Positions 29,827-37,989 of a stretch of DNA of 64,000 bases are shown here, in pieces (the first letter of the stretch is position 1; each line of letters begins with the position of its first letter). Source of the DNA: Galaxea fascicularis (Eukaryota > Cnidaria > Anthozoa > Scleractinia > Euphylliidae); assembly GCA_948470475.1 (NCBI GenBank), contig OX419344.1:17233495-17297494 (forward strand), read 5' to 3'. The position numbers and the translations under genes are program-made. The notes beneath the pieces are model-generated. The model did no database searches and was not told where the DNA came from. It was given only the letters and a program-made list of their open reading frames with translations.

Positions 29827-32800
29827 ATGGCTGATGATGGAGGACTGGAATTTACGCTGGAGCCGATGTTCGATCGCCGCAGCCAAAGACTGGGTGTACA
29901 GGAAAGGGTGTTTCGAACGCGTGTGCGGCAACGTGGTGCCTTGGGGCGTGGTCGACGAGTCGGAGAAGCCTTGACGGAAGGTCTGCGCGCAGTCATCCAA
30001 GGGTTATTGAGGGATGAGGATATCGAGGATCGGGATCGCGTGTTTTTCACTTTGGGATCAGATTGTATTTCCAACAATTACCATGGATGGGGTTTGAGGG
30101 CTGGTGAATGGCGCCGGAATGCTCTACGCGTGAATGTCATGCTCGATCATATGCAGAGGATGTTGAATTCGAACGAACAATTTGAAGTGGACGATAGTTT
30201 CCATTTGACGTTTGTTCATGTGCGTGGGACGCCCCGCAGCGGCGGTAGAAGAAGGAAGAAACCCGGGCATTGTTCCCTGGAGGTGCTGAGAAAGATGAAG
30301 AAGACCGTCGTCCGTATCGAGAGAGATCCCCAGAATATGTGTTGCGCGCGAGCCATTGTGACGGCCATAGCCAAAGTGAACGAACATCCGAGATGGGAGG
30401 AGTACATGCGAGGGCGATGGTTGCAGAAGTACGAAGCGAAGCAATTGCATGTGAAGACCGGGGTACCCTTCGGACGATGTGGCGATGACGAGTTGAAACG
30501 GTTTGCGGCCCATCCCGACCTGTACGATTACACGATAGTGGTGGTGGATGCCGATCGTTGTTTCCAAACCTTCGCTTACGGGTTTGGACACAAGCGCATT
30601 GGATTGTTGCACGAGAGAGGTCACTACGATGCCATCACCTCCTTGCCGGGGTTCTTCGGGACCAGTTACATATGCGCGTACTGCCACAAGGGGTACAACG
30701 ACCAAGGACAGCATCGGTGCGATCGAAACGAGAAGCATTGTACGGCTTGCCTTCAGGATGAAGGTTCCGAGTATGCGGAAGCACGCGCGGCACGGAAGGG
30801 AGCGGCTGTGGAGTGTGGGAGTTGCCTGCGGCTATTTTACGGTCCCAAATGCCTGGAGAATCACTTCAGTCGAACGCTCAGTGGTCAAGTGCCTGGGTTC
30901 GGGAAACCGTCCGTGTGCAGTTGCCGAAGGAAATGTCGAGAGTGTTTGAAAGTGTTGTGCGGTGTGGAGGTGATTCGAAAGCACCTTTGCGGTCATGCCA
31001 CGTGTCCCTCTTGTCTGGAATACGTTTGTATGGACACCCACCGTTGTTACCTTCAAGTGGCCAAACGACCTTCTGAATTGCGGAAGGAGCGTGCGAAGAA
31101 GAAGAGGAAGGGTTATCGGCGAGGAGCCGCTGCAGGATTACAAACGGTCCGGGCCAATGAGGGAAGCAGTGACGCCAATGAGGACCATGGAACAGAGGTG
31201 GAACCCCTCCACGTGTTTTTTGACATCGAGTGCATGCAAGAACATGGGAAGCACGTTCCCAATTTGGTGGTGGCCGAAACCGAGAGCGATGACCGACCGT
31301 TTCGTTTTCGCGGGGAGTCCTGCATGAGAGAGTTCTTGGAGTGGTTGGATACCCTCACCAAGGGCGACAAGCAGCCGCAGACGGTCATTGCCCATAACTT
31401 CCAGGGGTTTGACAGTTATCCCGTCATCAATCAGTACCATGGGGAGAAGAGGCAGATCGAACAGATACGCAATGGGGCAAAAGTGCTCAGTCTTCGTCAT
31501 GATGGCATCCGGTTCGTGGATTCCCTCTCGTTTTTCCAGATGCCCCTGGCAGCGTTTCCGAAGACGTTCGGGTTGACGGAACTGAAGAAAGGCTACTTTC
31601 CCCATCTGTTTAATGTGCCGTCCAATGCCGAGTACGTGGGAGCCATACCCTCCAAGGATTATTACATGCCCGAAGGAATGTCCGTGAAAGGGAGAAAGGA
31701 GTTTGACGAGTGGTACGCGAAGCAAGTGGCGGACGGGGTGGAGTTCGATTTCGCGAAAGAACTCGTCAGCTATTGCGAGTCGGACGTGCGCCTGCTCAAG
31801 GAGGGTTGCTTGACGTTCAAACGATTGTTTGAAGCCGAGACGGGGTTCAACCCGTTCGAACAGATTACGATTGCCTCGGCGTGTAATAGAGATTTGAGAA
31901 TGAATCGGATGACGCCCAACACTATTGCGAGTGAACCCTTGATGGGATGGAGGCGCCGCACCAACCATTCGCGAGTCTCCATGGAATGGCTGATGTGGGT
32001 GGAGCAAGGGCTGCGCCAAGCTCGCTGGTTGGCAATGGCAATGGAGGACGCTGAAGCCGAGGACATGATGGCGTTGGCCTACCCGGACACGGCCCATCTG
32101 CACCATCCGCTATGGCGCACGTACGTGCAGCATGTCGCTAACATGGGCGAGCACAAGGTTCCGGGGACGCGATATACCGTGGATGGGTTCGATGCAGACT
32201 CGCGGACGGCCTATGAATTTCACGGGTGTTTCTGGCATGGGTGTCGAGCTTGTTTTCCCCAACGTACGGAGGATCACTTGCGTTTGCTCGGACGCTCTAT
32301 GGAGGCTGTGCGTGCATTGACGGAGAGAAAGACGAAGATACTGATGGAGAAAGGCTATCGCGTGGTGGAAATGTGGGAGTGCGAGTGGGAGGCGAAGAAA
32401 CGGGAGGACGGCGACGTGAAATCCTTTGTGGACCGTTTGGATTTGCAAGACCCACTCGACCCCCGTGATGCGTTCTTTGGTGGGCGAACCAACGCCGTTC
32501 AATTGTACGCCCTGGCGGAGGTCTCCAAGGGAGAGCAAATTCACTATTATGATTACACCTCCCTCTATCCCTATGTGAATAAGACGGGCTGCTACCCCAT
32601 ATGCCATCCGGAGTCCATTTACAACCCTACCGGCACGGACATCAGCGACTATTTTGGTCTGATCAAGTGCACCGTGCTACCGCCCGAGGGGCTCTACCAC
32701 CCGGTTCTTCCGTATCGAACGCACGAGAAGTTGACGTTTCCGCTGTGCAGAAGTTGCGTGGAAGAGAATGTCACCCGCCCGCTTCTCGAGAAAGTCAAAG

Positions 32801-33897
32801 AATGCCATCATTGCTATGCGGACCGTTGTTTGGTGGGTACGTGGTGCAGCCCTGAGTTGCAAAAAGCGGTGGAGAAGGGTTACTTGATCGTGGCCGCGCA
32901 TGAAGTGTGGCATTTTCGGCGGGTGTGTAAAGGCCTGTTCAAACCTTATGTGAACACTTGGTTGAAATTGAAAGAAGAAGCGAGCGGTTGGCCGGAAGGG
33001 TGCGACACGGTGCAGCAGCGGCGAGACCACATTAGCCAGTACGAAGAGAAAGAAGGCATCAGCTTGGACGAGGCCAAGATGGTGAAAAACCCGGGGTTGC
33101 GCGCATTGGCGAAAATGATGCTGAATAGTATGTGGGGCAAATTTGGTCAACGAGAAAATAAGGTCCAAGTGAAAGAGTTTACGGCGCCTCAAGCCATGCA
33201 TGCATTCTTGGACAGTGACCAACATGACATTCGGTACGTGAGTCCTTTGACGGAGGAGCGTGTCGAAGTTCATTTCAAGAAAGAGCACGAGGACCGTGCG
33301 GCTTCGCCTAATCTGAATATCTTCGTGGCCGCGTTCACTACTTGTCGGGCGCGTTTGCGCTTGTACGAAGCGTTGGAGTTGTTGGGCAAACGCGTGTTGT
33401 ACTATGACACCGACTCGGTGATTTTTCTGCATCGACCCGGGGACGTCAAGCCGGCATTGGGGAAGTACTTGAGGGAGTTTAAGAATGAATTGGAAGGAGA
33501 CGACTTCATCGTCGAGTTCTGTTCCGGAGGGCCGAAGAATTACGGGTACCGAACGCATCGGGGGGAGACCGTGTGTAAAGTGCGTGGTTTTTCTCTGAAT
33601 AGTGAAGGGCACGTGCAACTGAATTACGAGACGCTGAAGAAAAACACCCTGGATGAATTGCAGTCCCCCCTGGAGGAACCCCGTTGGCATCGCATCGTGA
33701 AGACCCACCAAATTGTTTGGGATGCCCGAGAATATCAGTTGTACACTCACCCGCAGTATAAGGATTATCGTTTGGTCTACAACAAGAGGGTGTTGGATCC
33801 TGTGACGGCCCGCACGTACCCGTACGGCTGCGAGAGGTTCACGGAGGAGGATCGCGAGATCATGGAAATACTTGGAGAACTCGGAGAGATTGCTTAG
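29827..33897 (+). CDS. polB: Protein-primed-type DNA polymerase B
   Basis: 1,356 codons from the ATG at 29827 (MADDGGLEF). Residues about 280-410 hold many CxxC/CxxH pairs. The 3'-5' exonuclease motifs follow: FFDIECMQE (about 464), AHNFQGFDS (about 520) and YCESDVRLL (about 648). Around 780-812 is TVDGFDADSRTAYEFHGCFWHGC, the Vsr-like nuclease insert known in Polinton polymerases. Polymerase motifs are YDYTSLYPYVN (A, about 908), MMLNSMWGKFG (B, about 1095) and YYDTDSVIF (C, about 1192). All catalytic Asp residues are present and there is no break. It would replicate the element by protein priming at the inverted ends. Convergent with the minus-strand virion gene cluster. Confidence 0.97.
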   Translation: MADDGGLEFTLEPMFDRRSQRLGVQERVFRTRVRQRGALGRGRRVGEALTEGLRAVIQGLLRDEDIEDRDRVFFTLGSDCISNNYHGWGLRAGEWRRNALRVNVMLDHMQRMLNSNEQFEVDDSFHLTFVHVRGTPRSGGRRRKKPGHCSLEVLRKMKKTVVRIERDPQNMCCARAIVTAIAKVNEHPRWEEYMRGRWLQKYEAKQLHVKTGVPFGRCGDDELKRFAAHPDLYDYTIVVVDADRCFQTFAYGFGHKRIGLLHERGHYDAITSLPGFFGTSYICAYCHKGYNDQGQHRCDRNEKHCTACLQDEGSEYAEARAARKGAAVECGSCLRLFYGPKCLENHFSRTLSGQVPGFGKPSVCSCRRKCRECLKVLCGVEVIRKHLCGHATCPSCLEYVCMDTHRCYLQVAKRPSELRKERAKKKRKGYRRGAAAGLQTVRANEGSSDANEDHGTEVEPLHVFFDIECMQEHGKHVPNLVVAETESDDRPFRFRGESCMREFLEWLDTLTKGDKQPQTVIAHNFQGFDSYPVINQYHGEKRQIEQIRNGAKVLSLRHDGIRFVDSLSFFQMPLAAFPKTFGLTELKKGYFPHLFNVPSNAEYVGAIPSKDYYMPEGMSVKGRKEFDEWYAKQVADGVEFDFAKELVSYCESDVRLLKEGCLTFKRLFEAETGFNPFEQITIASACNRDLRMNRMTPNTIASEPLMGWRRRTNHSRVSMEWLMWVEQGLRQARWLAMAMEDAEAEDMMALAYPDTAHLHHPLWRTYVQHVANMGEHKVPGTRYTVDGFDADSRTAYEFHGCFWHGCRACFPQRTEDHLRLLGRSMEAVRALTERKTKILMEKGYRVVEMWECEWEAKKREDGDVKSFVDRLDLQDPLDPRDAFFGGRTNAVQLYALAEVSKGEQIHYYDYTSLYPYVNKTGCYPICHPESIYNPTGTDISDYFGLIKCTVLPPEGLYHPVLPYRTHEKLTFPLCRSCVEENVTRPLLEKVKECHHCYADRCLVGTWCSPELQKAVEKGYLIVAAHEVWHFRRVCKGLFKPYVNTWLKLKEEASGWPEGCDTVQQRRDHISQYEEKEGISLDEAKMVKNPGLRALAKMMLNSMWGKFGQRENKVQVKEFTAPQAMHAFLDSDQHDIRYVSPLTEERVEVHFKKEHEDRAASPNLNIFVAAFTTCRARLRLYEALELLGKRVLYYDTDSVIFLHRPGDVKPALGKYLREFKNELEGDDFIVEFCSGGPKNYGYRTHRGETVCKVRGFSLNSEGHVQLNYETLKKNTLDELQSPLEEPRWHRIVKTHQIVWDAREYQLYTHPQYKDYRLVYNKRVLDPVTARTYPYGCERFTEEDREIMEILGELGEIA

Positions 33898-33965
33898 AGA
33901 AAAAACAATGAACACTTTTTGTTGCCATTGTAAAAAAATTTATTTGTTGCTTGAGTCATTAAACG
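33898..33965. terminator. Convergent gap with minus-strand polyadenylation signal
   Basis: Between the stop of polB and the stop of the PLA2 gene. AATAAA on the minus strand at 33939-33944 fits the end of the minus-strand cluster 37104-33966. Confidence 0.6.
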
Positions 33966-34340
33966 TTACAATTTCAAGCATAACTTGGCAGTCATAATGT
34001 GTCTTACAATACATTCTGTCCACGTCTTTTCCCCGGGTAGGGCATTGATGCCGCGTATCATTTTTTTGTCCGCTTTCCATTTGTCCCTCAAACAAGTGGC
34101 GACATCATAGTCTTTATCGTGCGTTTTGGCAAGGGCGTCCAAACCGTTGACGGGCGCGTCCTCGCGCGCTAATCGTTCTTGCAAGTGCGTCCCCGGTCCC
34201 AAGTAATGATAGCCCGGCCAATGAAATTCAATCCCTGTCTTCGCCAACCATTTTTGTAGATCCAAGCGCCCTCCTTTCCTGCGTCGTCTATGCAACCGGA
34301 GACTGCGACGACTTGCCCCTTTACGTGTAATCCCTCTCAT
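33966..34340 (-). CDS. Parvovirus-type phospholipase A2 protein
   Basis: 124 aa. After a basic N-terminus (about residues 1-25) comes the calcium loop YHYLGPGT (residues 44-51, Y-x-G-P-G) and the catalytic pair HDKDYD (His74, Asp75), then a KADKKMI helix. This is the secreted-PLA2-like domain found in parvovirus VP1 and reported in adintoviruses, where it opens endosomal membranes during entry. The whole catalytic core is visible. The ATG overlaps the end of the upstream gene by about 20 bp, as in a compact late cluster. Confidence 0.9.
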   Translation of the reverse strand: MRGITRKGASRRSLRLHRRRRKGGRLDLQKWLAKTGIEFHWPGYHYLGPGTHLQERLAREDAPVNGLDALAKTHDKDYDVATCLRDKWKADKKMIRGINALPGEKTWTECIVRHIMTAKLCLKL

Positions 34341-34962
34341 GCAGAGCGCGTCTCAGTTTTCGCCCCGCGTCGAAATCTTCCCAAACCGGCAAGGGTTTCA
34401 AACGAGACGCTTCGGATTGTCTGGCTTGTCTCTTGCTTTGTATTTGACGTGTGCGTCGTCTGGAAGCAGCAATGACTTCGTCCGCCCTTTCGATGGGCGA
34501 CAACCACGGTGCACGACCTTTTGTTTGCGCAAACGGGAGCTCTTCTATCGGGCGCCTCGGGCGCAGTGGGAGGGGTGGTTTTGTGGTGGTCGTTGCAGTG
34601 GTCTTGACTGCAGGAGTGCGTCGCGATGTCTTGGGTGGTTGCTTTAGTAGGGACTTGAGCATGGTGTCCAAAGGTCCCGTGACCAGATCTTTGTCCCCTT
34701 CATCGTCACCCCCTGCTCTGACGGGCGCCCCCGCTAGACGAACGCGTTTGGTGATTTGACTCAATTCCCGTCCGATAGGTTTGATTCTCGCTGTTTTCAA
34801 TGCCTCGGGCATACTCGATTTCAAGAGATTCTCTTTTTCGGCCGCCAGACGCGCCGCACGATTGAGTTGCGCATTTTCCGTCAACGTTCCCTTGTACGTG
34901 TCCATCAATCGCCGCATTTGAGCGGGATCCACCAGGTAACGCGTGTCGAAGGAGGACGACAT
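34321..34962 (-). CDS. Basic protein of unknown function
   Basis: 213 aa from ATG 34962 (MSSSFDTRYLVDPAQMRRLM). The N-terminal 60 residues look helical (YLVDPAQMRRL ... LNRAARLAAEKENLL); the rest is Pro/Thr/Arg-rich and basic. A protein with a similar helical start occupies this place in other Polinton-like elements, as far as I recall; role not known. It overlaps the PLA2 gene at its end and follows the coiled-coil gene without a gap. Confidence 0.75.
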   Translation of the reverse strand: MSSSFDTRYLVDPAQMRRLMDTYKGTLTENAQLNRAARLAAEKENLLKSSMPEALKTARIKPIGRELSQITKRVRLAGAPVRAGGDDEGDKDLVTGPLDTMLKSLLKQPPKTSRRTPAVKTTATTTTKPPLPLRPRRPIEELPFAQTKGRAPWLSPIERADEVIAASRRRTRQIQSKRQARQSEASRLKPLPVWEDFDAGRKLRRALHERDYT

Positions 34963-34964
34963 GA

Positions 34965-35225
34965 TTATGGGAAAGGAAAACAGCAACGTTTGGTTGGGCA
35001 CTCTACGTCGTCTCTGTTCAGGAGTCGCTGGATGTGTTCCGCGCAATTACTGCAGGCCGCTTTATAGTTTAAGCAGTCCTGCAGGGTCCTACATTGGTCC
35101 TCGAGAGCCTGACAACGGGCTTCCAGTTGTTCGAGTTTGCGTACCACGTATGCTGTGCTGGGCTTGAAGAGGGGTTGCGAGGGCGCGTCCGTCACATCTT
35201 CCTCGTCCAAGGTGTCGTTCATCAT
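34965..35225 (-). CDS. Small coiled-coil protein with Cys pairs
   Basis: 86 aa (MMNDTLDEEDVTD). A helical stretch KLEQLEARCQALEDQCRTLQ is followed by CSNCAEHI and CPTKRCC. The start overlaps the stop of the upstream gene by 4 bp. Its layout (coiled coil then CxxC pairs) resembles the larger protein at 42735-43196, suggesting a shared type. Confidence 0.7.
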   Translation of the reverse strand: MMNDTLDEEDVTDAPSQPLFKPSTAYVVRKLEQLEARCQALEDQCRTLQDCLNYKAACSNCAEHIQRLLNRDDVECPTKRCCFPFP

Positions 35226-35560
35226 GCCCTAACGCGACAACAGCACGATTCGAGTACGCCGTTTAATCCTTGCCAGACCCCTCGACCCTTCTGACGTAAC
35301 ATGGCTTGTCGTCTCTTTTTTAAGGAATGACGTCGATTACCCATCGTCCTGAGCGAGCGTTGATGCGGCCGCAGTCGTTCCACTAACGGTGGCGCGATGG
35401 GGGCGTTTCCCCGCAGAGTATTGAGGACGATTTCACTGATGGCATTGATCTGATCGGCATTGGCGTGCTGCAGTTGTTCTCTTCGTTTGTTGCTGTCGGC
35501 TTCTCTCAACACGTTTCGCAGAAACGGTAATTGACGCTTGATCCGCGGAGGTGCCATCAC
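35222..35560 (-). CDS. pX-like Polinton protein
   Basis: 112 aa. Contains ADQINAISEIVLNTLRGN, PPLVERLRPHQRSLR and KKRRQAMLRQKGRG before a C-terminal GVWQGLNGVL. The order, an EIxxNxLxGN helix, an Lx3HxxxLR segment, a Lys/Arg run with QxG and a hydrophobic Gly-containing tail, matches a conserved small protein of Polintons/adintoviruses compared with adenovirus pX. Probably virion core or membrane associated. Overlaps both neighbours by 4 bp. Confidence 0.75.
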   Translation of the reverse strand: MMAPPRIKRQLPFLRNVLREADSNKRREQLQHANADQINAISEIVLNTLRGNAPIAPPLVERLRPHQRSLRTMGNRRHSLKKRRQAMLRQKGRGVWQGLNGVLESCCCRVRA

Positions 35561-36468
35561 GATTGAAAGGTGGAGTTGCGAGTGACGGCGGGGGGTCGAC
35601 CGTCTTTATAGACGGTGGTGATGGTGTTGGTGTGGGTGACGCCAGCAATTTGACGCCCGGCGGTGCGTTGTCTATTTTCCTCTTGCAACATTTCCAAACG
35701 ACGCCGCAATTCGGCTTGACCTTCGGGCGTTCCCCAGTTGCGTGGCCGCCCTCTTTGACCGCCTCGCCTTCCACCGCGACGTCCTCCTCTACCGCCACCT
35801 CTGCCTGGGCTACCGTCGTCTCCGTCACCGCCTCCGGCTCCTCCCGCTGCGGCAGTCGCTCCTGTCGTAGTGGTGGCCGTGCTCGTGGTTGCACCTCTCG
35901 TTGTACGACCCACCGTACGTCGCCGGCCCGGTCCGGTCTGGCCGGTCCTCGCTTGTATTGGCCTTCGTCGGGGTTGTTTCTGCGCCACTGTGGGGCGCGT
36001 CACTTGGCGCGGTGGCGAATCGCCTATGGCGGGTCGGGGACTCGTCACGGGTACGGGACCCACGGCGCTTCGACTCGGAACCGATGGTACGGTACCTAGG
36101 CCAGGGAACATTTCTTCCAACATGGCACCCGGACTGTAGTCGTCCAATCCCAGATCATATTCCGTTTGAACGTCGAACGGAGAGGTGGGTGTGGACATGG
36201 CGGAGGCAGTGCCCACACCCGCGGCAGAGACGGACGCAGGTCGAATGGGGGAAGCGTACCTTCCCACGCCCAGTGGCGGTGATTGAAGATGGGCATCTCC
36301 CATGGGTGTGCTCTGTCGTTCACTCAGTTGTCGGGCTAATCCTCCCGATGCTCGACGTTCCGCTTCAGCGTGTGCTCTCGCCTTGGATCGTCCTTCCGCT
36401 TGTTGTCGAGCTCTTTCTCTGTCCAACAGTTCGTCGTAACTCGGTAACGAAGCGCGGAAGGAACTCAT
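35557..36468 (-). CDS. Disordered RGG-rich protein
   Basis: 303 aa. Starts MSSFRASLPSYDELLDRERAR; LPSYDEL resembles a late-domain-like motif also seen at 43527 (LPSYEEE). The middle is Pro/Ser/Thr-rich, followed by a Gly/Arg-rich GRGGRRGGRRGGQRGRP stretch. It ends with TTVYKDGRPPAVTRN, a short conserved-looking tail. No enzyme motif. Only 3 bp separate it from the ATPase gene upstream, so they are likely co-expressed. Confidence 0.75.
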   Translation of the reverse strand: MSSFRASLPSYDELLDRERARQQAEGRSKARAHAEAERRASGGLARQLSERQSTPMGDAHLQSPPLGVGRYASPIRPASVSAAGVGTASAMSTPTSPFDVQTEYDLGLDDYSPGAMLEEMFPGLGTVPSVPSRSAVGPVPVTSPRPAIGDSPPRQVTRPTVAQKQPRRRPIQARTGQTGPGRRRTVGRTTRGATTSTATTTTGATAAAGGAGGGDGDDGSPGRGGGRGGRRGGRRGGQRGRPRNWGTPEGQAELRRRLEMLQEENRQRTAGRQIAGVTHTNTITTVYKDGRPPAVTRNSTFQS

Positions 36469-36471
36469 CGT

Positions 36472-37104
36472 TTATAAACCTTTCTTGGGAACGAAGACCC
36501 GCGGAGGCCCTTCGTCCGGTAAGATGTCCGTCCACAAACGCAACTTATCGTCCGAGGCGGGGTGAAAGTCGAACATTAAATAGCCGTAGGGTCGACTCCT
36601 CACCTCCTTGAACAAGTCCATCACCTCCCGGAACTTTTTGCCGTACGCTTGCAGGAGCAGCGCTTGTACCGCCGAGGAATCACGCGGGTTTTTGAAAATG
36701 ACAAAATAATGGGCGTTGCGAGAAATGGTTTTCGAGTGAGGTCCACCCGGAAAAAGATCCTGTAAGAGACTGACGACGCTGATACCCTTGTGATGCGAAT
36801 ACTTGGTGAACAGGTCCAACACGTTTTTGTCCCGACCGGCTTCGTCCATCAGATCATCCAGTACCAAGAGACCCCGTTGCCCCTTGAACCAATCATCCAG
36901 ATCGTCCCTCGTAGGTAGACCCTCGTGGAAATGCACCTGTTTCATCTTCCCGAACGCCGGTTGCCAGGCACCGTAACAGTAATGCACCGTCTTGGGGGGT
37001 GGTTCGAACATACCGTCCCTGTTGGCGATGAGCCGACGGGTGAACACCGTCTTGCCACTGCTGGTGGGTCCCACCACCAAGATGTTACACGGCGTCTTGA
37101 ACAT
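36472..37104 (-). CDS. Genome-packaging ATPase (FtsK/HerA, A32-like)
   Basis: 210 aa. Walker A GPTSSGKT at residues 12-19 and Walker B LLVLDDL at 79-85, followed by a conserved LLQDLFPGG/RNAHYFVIFKNPRD region with sensor-type Asn. Length and motif order fit the packaging ATPases of Polintons and related viruses, which pump DNA into the capsid. Upstream of three Arg-rich mini-genes and followed after 3 bp by the RGG-rich gene. Confidence 0.93.
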   Translation of the reverse strand: MFKTPCNILVVGPTSSGKTVFTRRLIANRDGMFEPPPKTVHYCYGAWQPAFGKMKQVHFHEGLPTRDDLDDWFKGQRGLLVLDDLMDEAGRDKNVLDLFTKYSHHKGISVVSLLQDLFPGGPHSKTISRNAHYFVIFKNPRDSSAVQALLLQAYGKKFREVMDLFKEVRSRPYGYLMFDFHPASDDKLRLWTDILPDEGPPRVFVPKKGL

Positions 37105-37137
37105 GATGTGCCGGTGCCATCGTATCCTCCACCCTTT

Positions 37138-37308
37138 TTAACGACGGCCGCGACGCTTTTTCTTCCTCAACTTGCGACGCAGCATGTAACTGCCCAGTGC
37201 CATCGCTGCAGGTAGCATGATGGCGCCTCCCCGCGTCACGCGCGTTTTGCGTCTGGGCGCTCGCGAGCGACGGTAGTAATCCGAGATGAAAACATGCCCC
37301 AATGCCAT
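37138..37308 (-). CDS. Small basic protein with hydrophobic core
   Basis: 56 aa from ATG 37308: MALGHVFISDYYRRSR ... GGAIMLPAAMALGSYML ... RRKLRKKKRRGRR. A short hydrophobic segment lies between two basic clusters, as in adenovirus core/pX-type peptides. TATAAA at 37362-37367 lies about 55 bp upstream. Too short for most gene finders. Confidence 0.65.
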   Translation of the reverse strand: MALGHVFISDYYRRSRAPRRKTRVTRGGAIMLPAAMALGSYMLRRKLRKKKRRGRR

Positions 37309-37361
37309 GACGCGGTCTCGTCTTGCAAAAAAGTAACGGATCTGTCTTGCTGTCTTCTTTT

Positions 37362-37367
37362 TTTATA
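37362..37367 (-). promoter_or_regulatory. TATA box overlapping the previous stop codon
   Basis: TATAAA, upstream of the gene starting at 37308. Its bases overlap the TAA stop (37363-37365) of the next gene upstream. Confidence 0.6.
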
Positions 37368-37503
37368 CTTTCACACGCCGTCTACGTCGACGTTGTCGGC
37401 GCGGTGCTCTGATCGCGGTCAGCCCTCGCATGGGCATCATCAACCCACCCCATTGCGTCGACACGATGGGCAGCGCTCTCGGGCGTCTCCTTCGATAAGC
37501 CAT
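37363..37503 (-). CDS. Arg-rich mini-protein
   Basis: 46 aa from ATG 37503: MAYRRRRPRALPIV, a central STQWGGLMMPMRGL and a RRQRRRRRRVKV end. Likely DNA-condensing core peptide by composition, similar to adenovirus Mu/pX. TATAAA at 37537-37542 lies 34 bp upstream. Confidence 0.65.
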   Translation of the reverse strand: MAYRRRRPRALPIVSTQWGGLMMPMRGLTAIRAPRRQRRRRRRVKV

Positions 37504-37536
37504 GATGTGTGAAGGAAAAAGTGAACGTGGGGTTTT

Positions 37537-37542
37537 TTTATA
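37537..37542 (-). promoter_or_regulatory. TATA box for the gene at 37503
   Basis: TATAAAA on the minus strand about 34 bp before the ATG. Confidence 0.6.
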
Positions 37543-37546
37543 GGGT

Positions 37547-37759
37547 TCATCTGTACAACCAAGGGGTGGGATTGCGCTCGTAATGCCCCGTGGCGCCCTT
37601 GGCACCCATGCGACGATAGCGTTTGCTTTTACCCAATTCGTACTCTATGGCCGCTGATTTTCCCACTATGCCCGCGAGTCCCATACCGTACACGCGACGC
37701 CTCCTCCTTCGACGGACGGTTCGTCTCCTGTGGACGGTGCGTCGTCTACCTCTTGCCAT
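37547..37759 (-). CDS. Arg-rich small protein with hydrophobic segment
   Basis: 70 aa from ATG 37759: an Arg-rich start (ARGRRRTVHRRRTVRRRR), then YGMGLAGIVGKSAAIEYELGK and a basic, Tyr-ended tail. With the two neighbours it forms a set of three core-like basic proteins, each with its own TATA box. A TATAAA lies at 37794-37799. Confidence 0.65.
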   Translation of the reverse strand: MARGRRRTVHRRRTVRRRRRRRVYGMGLAGIVGKSAAIEYELGKSKRYRRMGAKGATGHYERNPTPWLYR

Positions 37760-37793
37760 ACCGATGGGAGTCAAATCGTACCACGTTGACCTT

Positions 37794-37799
37794 TTTATA
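37794..37799 (-). promoter_or_regulatory. TATA box for the gene at 37759
   Basis: TATAAAAAGG on the minus strand about 35 bp before the ATG, just downstream of the tRNA-Ala terminator run. Confidence 0.6.
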
Positions 37800-37821
37800 G
37801 TCGTGGGGGTCTGAAAAAAAG

Positions 37822-37967
37822 TGGAGCCTGTCGGATTCGAACCGACGACCTGAGACTTACTGGACTCCGAACTCAGCGATGGCGAAAGCCCCGGAAGAGC
37901 GATGCCGAAAGCCAATGTAGTCCGGACTCCCTGCAAGGTCCCCGCTCTACCCCTGAGCTAAAGCCCC
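37822..37967 (-). tRNA. tRNA-Ala(TGC) with a 74-nt intron, carried by the Polinton
   Basis: Minus strand. Acceptor arms GGGGCTT and AGGCTCC pair fully and include G3-T70, the identity pair of tRNA-Ala; discriminator A. A box TAGCTCAGGGGTAGAGC; anticodon stem GGGAC/GTCTC; T arm GTCGG-TTCGAAT-CCGAC. The loop reads CTTGCA, giving anticodon TGC, and a 74-nt insertion follows position 37, the canonical intron site. Mature length 72 nt. A T7 run follows. Introns in tRNA-Ala are uncommon, so this needs an RNA check. It occupies the place where the C-terminus of the broken capsid-like copy should be. Confidence 0.8.
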
Positions 37968-37989
37968 CTTGGGCCAGGGGTCCACGACT

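Noticed and set aside
31138..33915. Long minus-strand frames opposite the polymerase (322 and 412 codons)
   Set aside because: Antisense shadows caused by high GC and codon bias of the polymerase gene; no domain recognised.
35551..36611. Plus-strand frames opposite the RGG-rich gene
   Set aside because: Low-complexity mirror of Gly/Arg-rich coding sequence.
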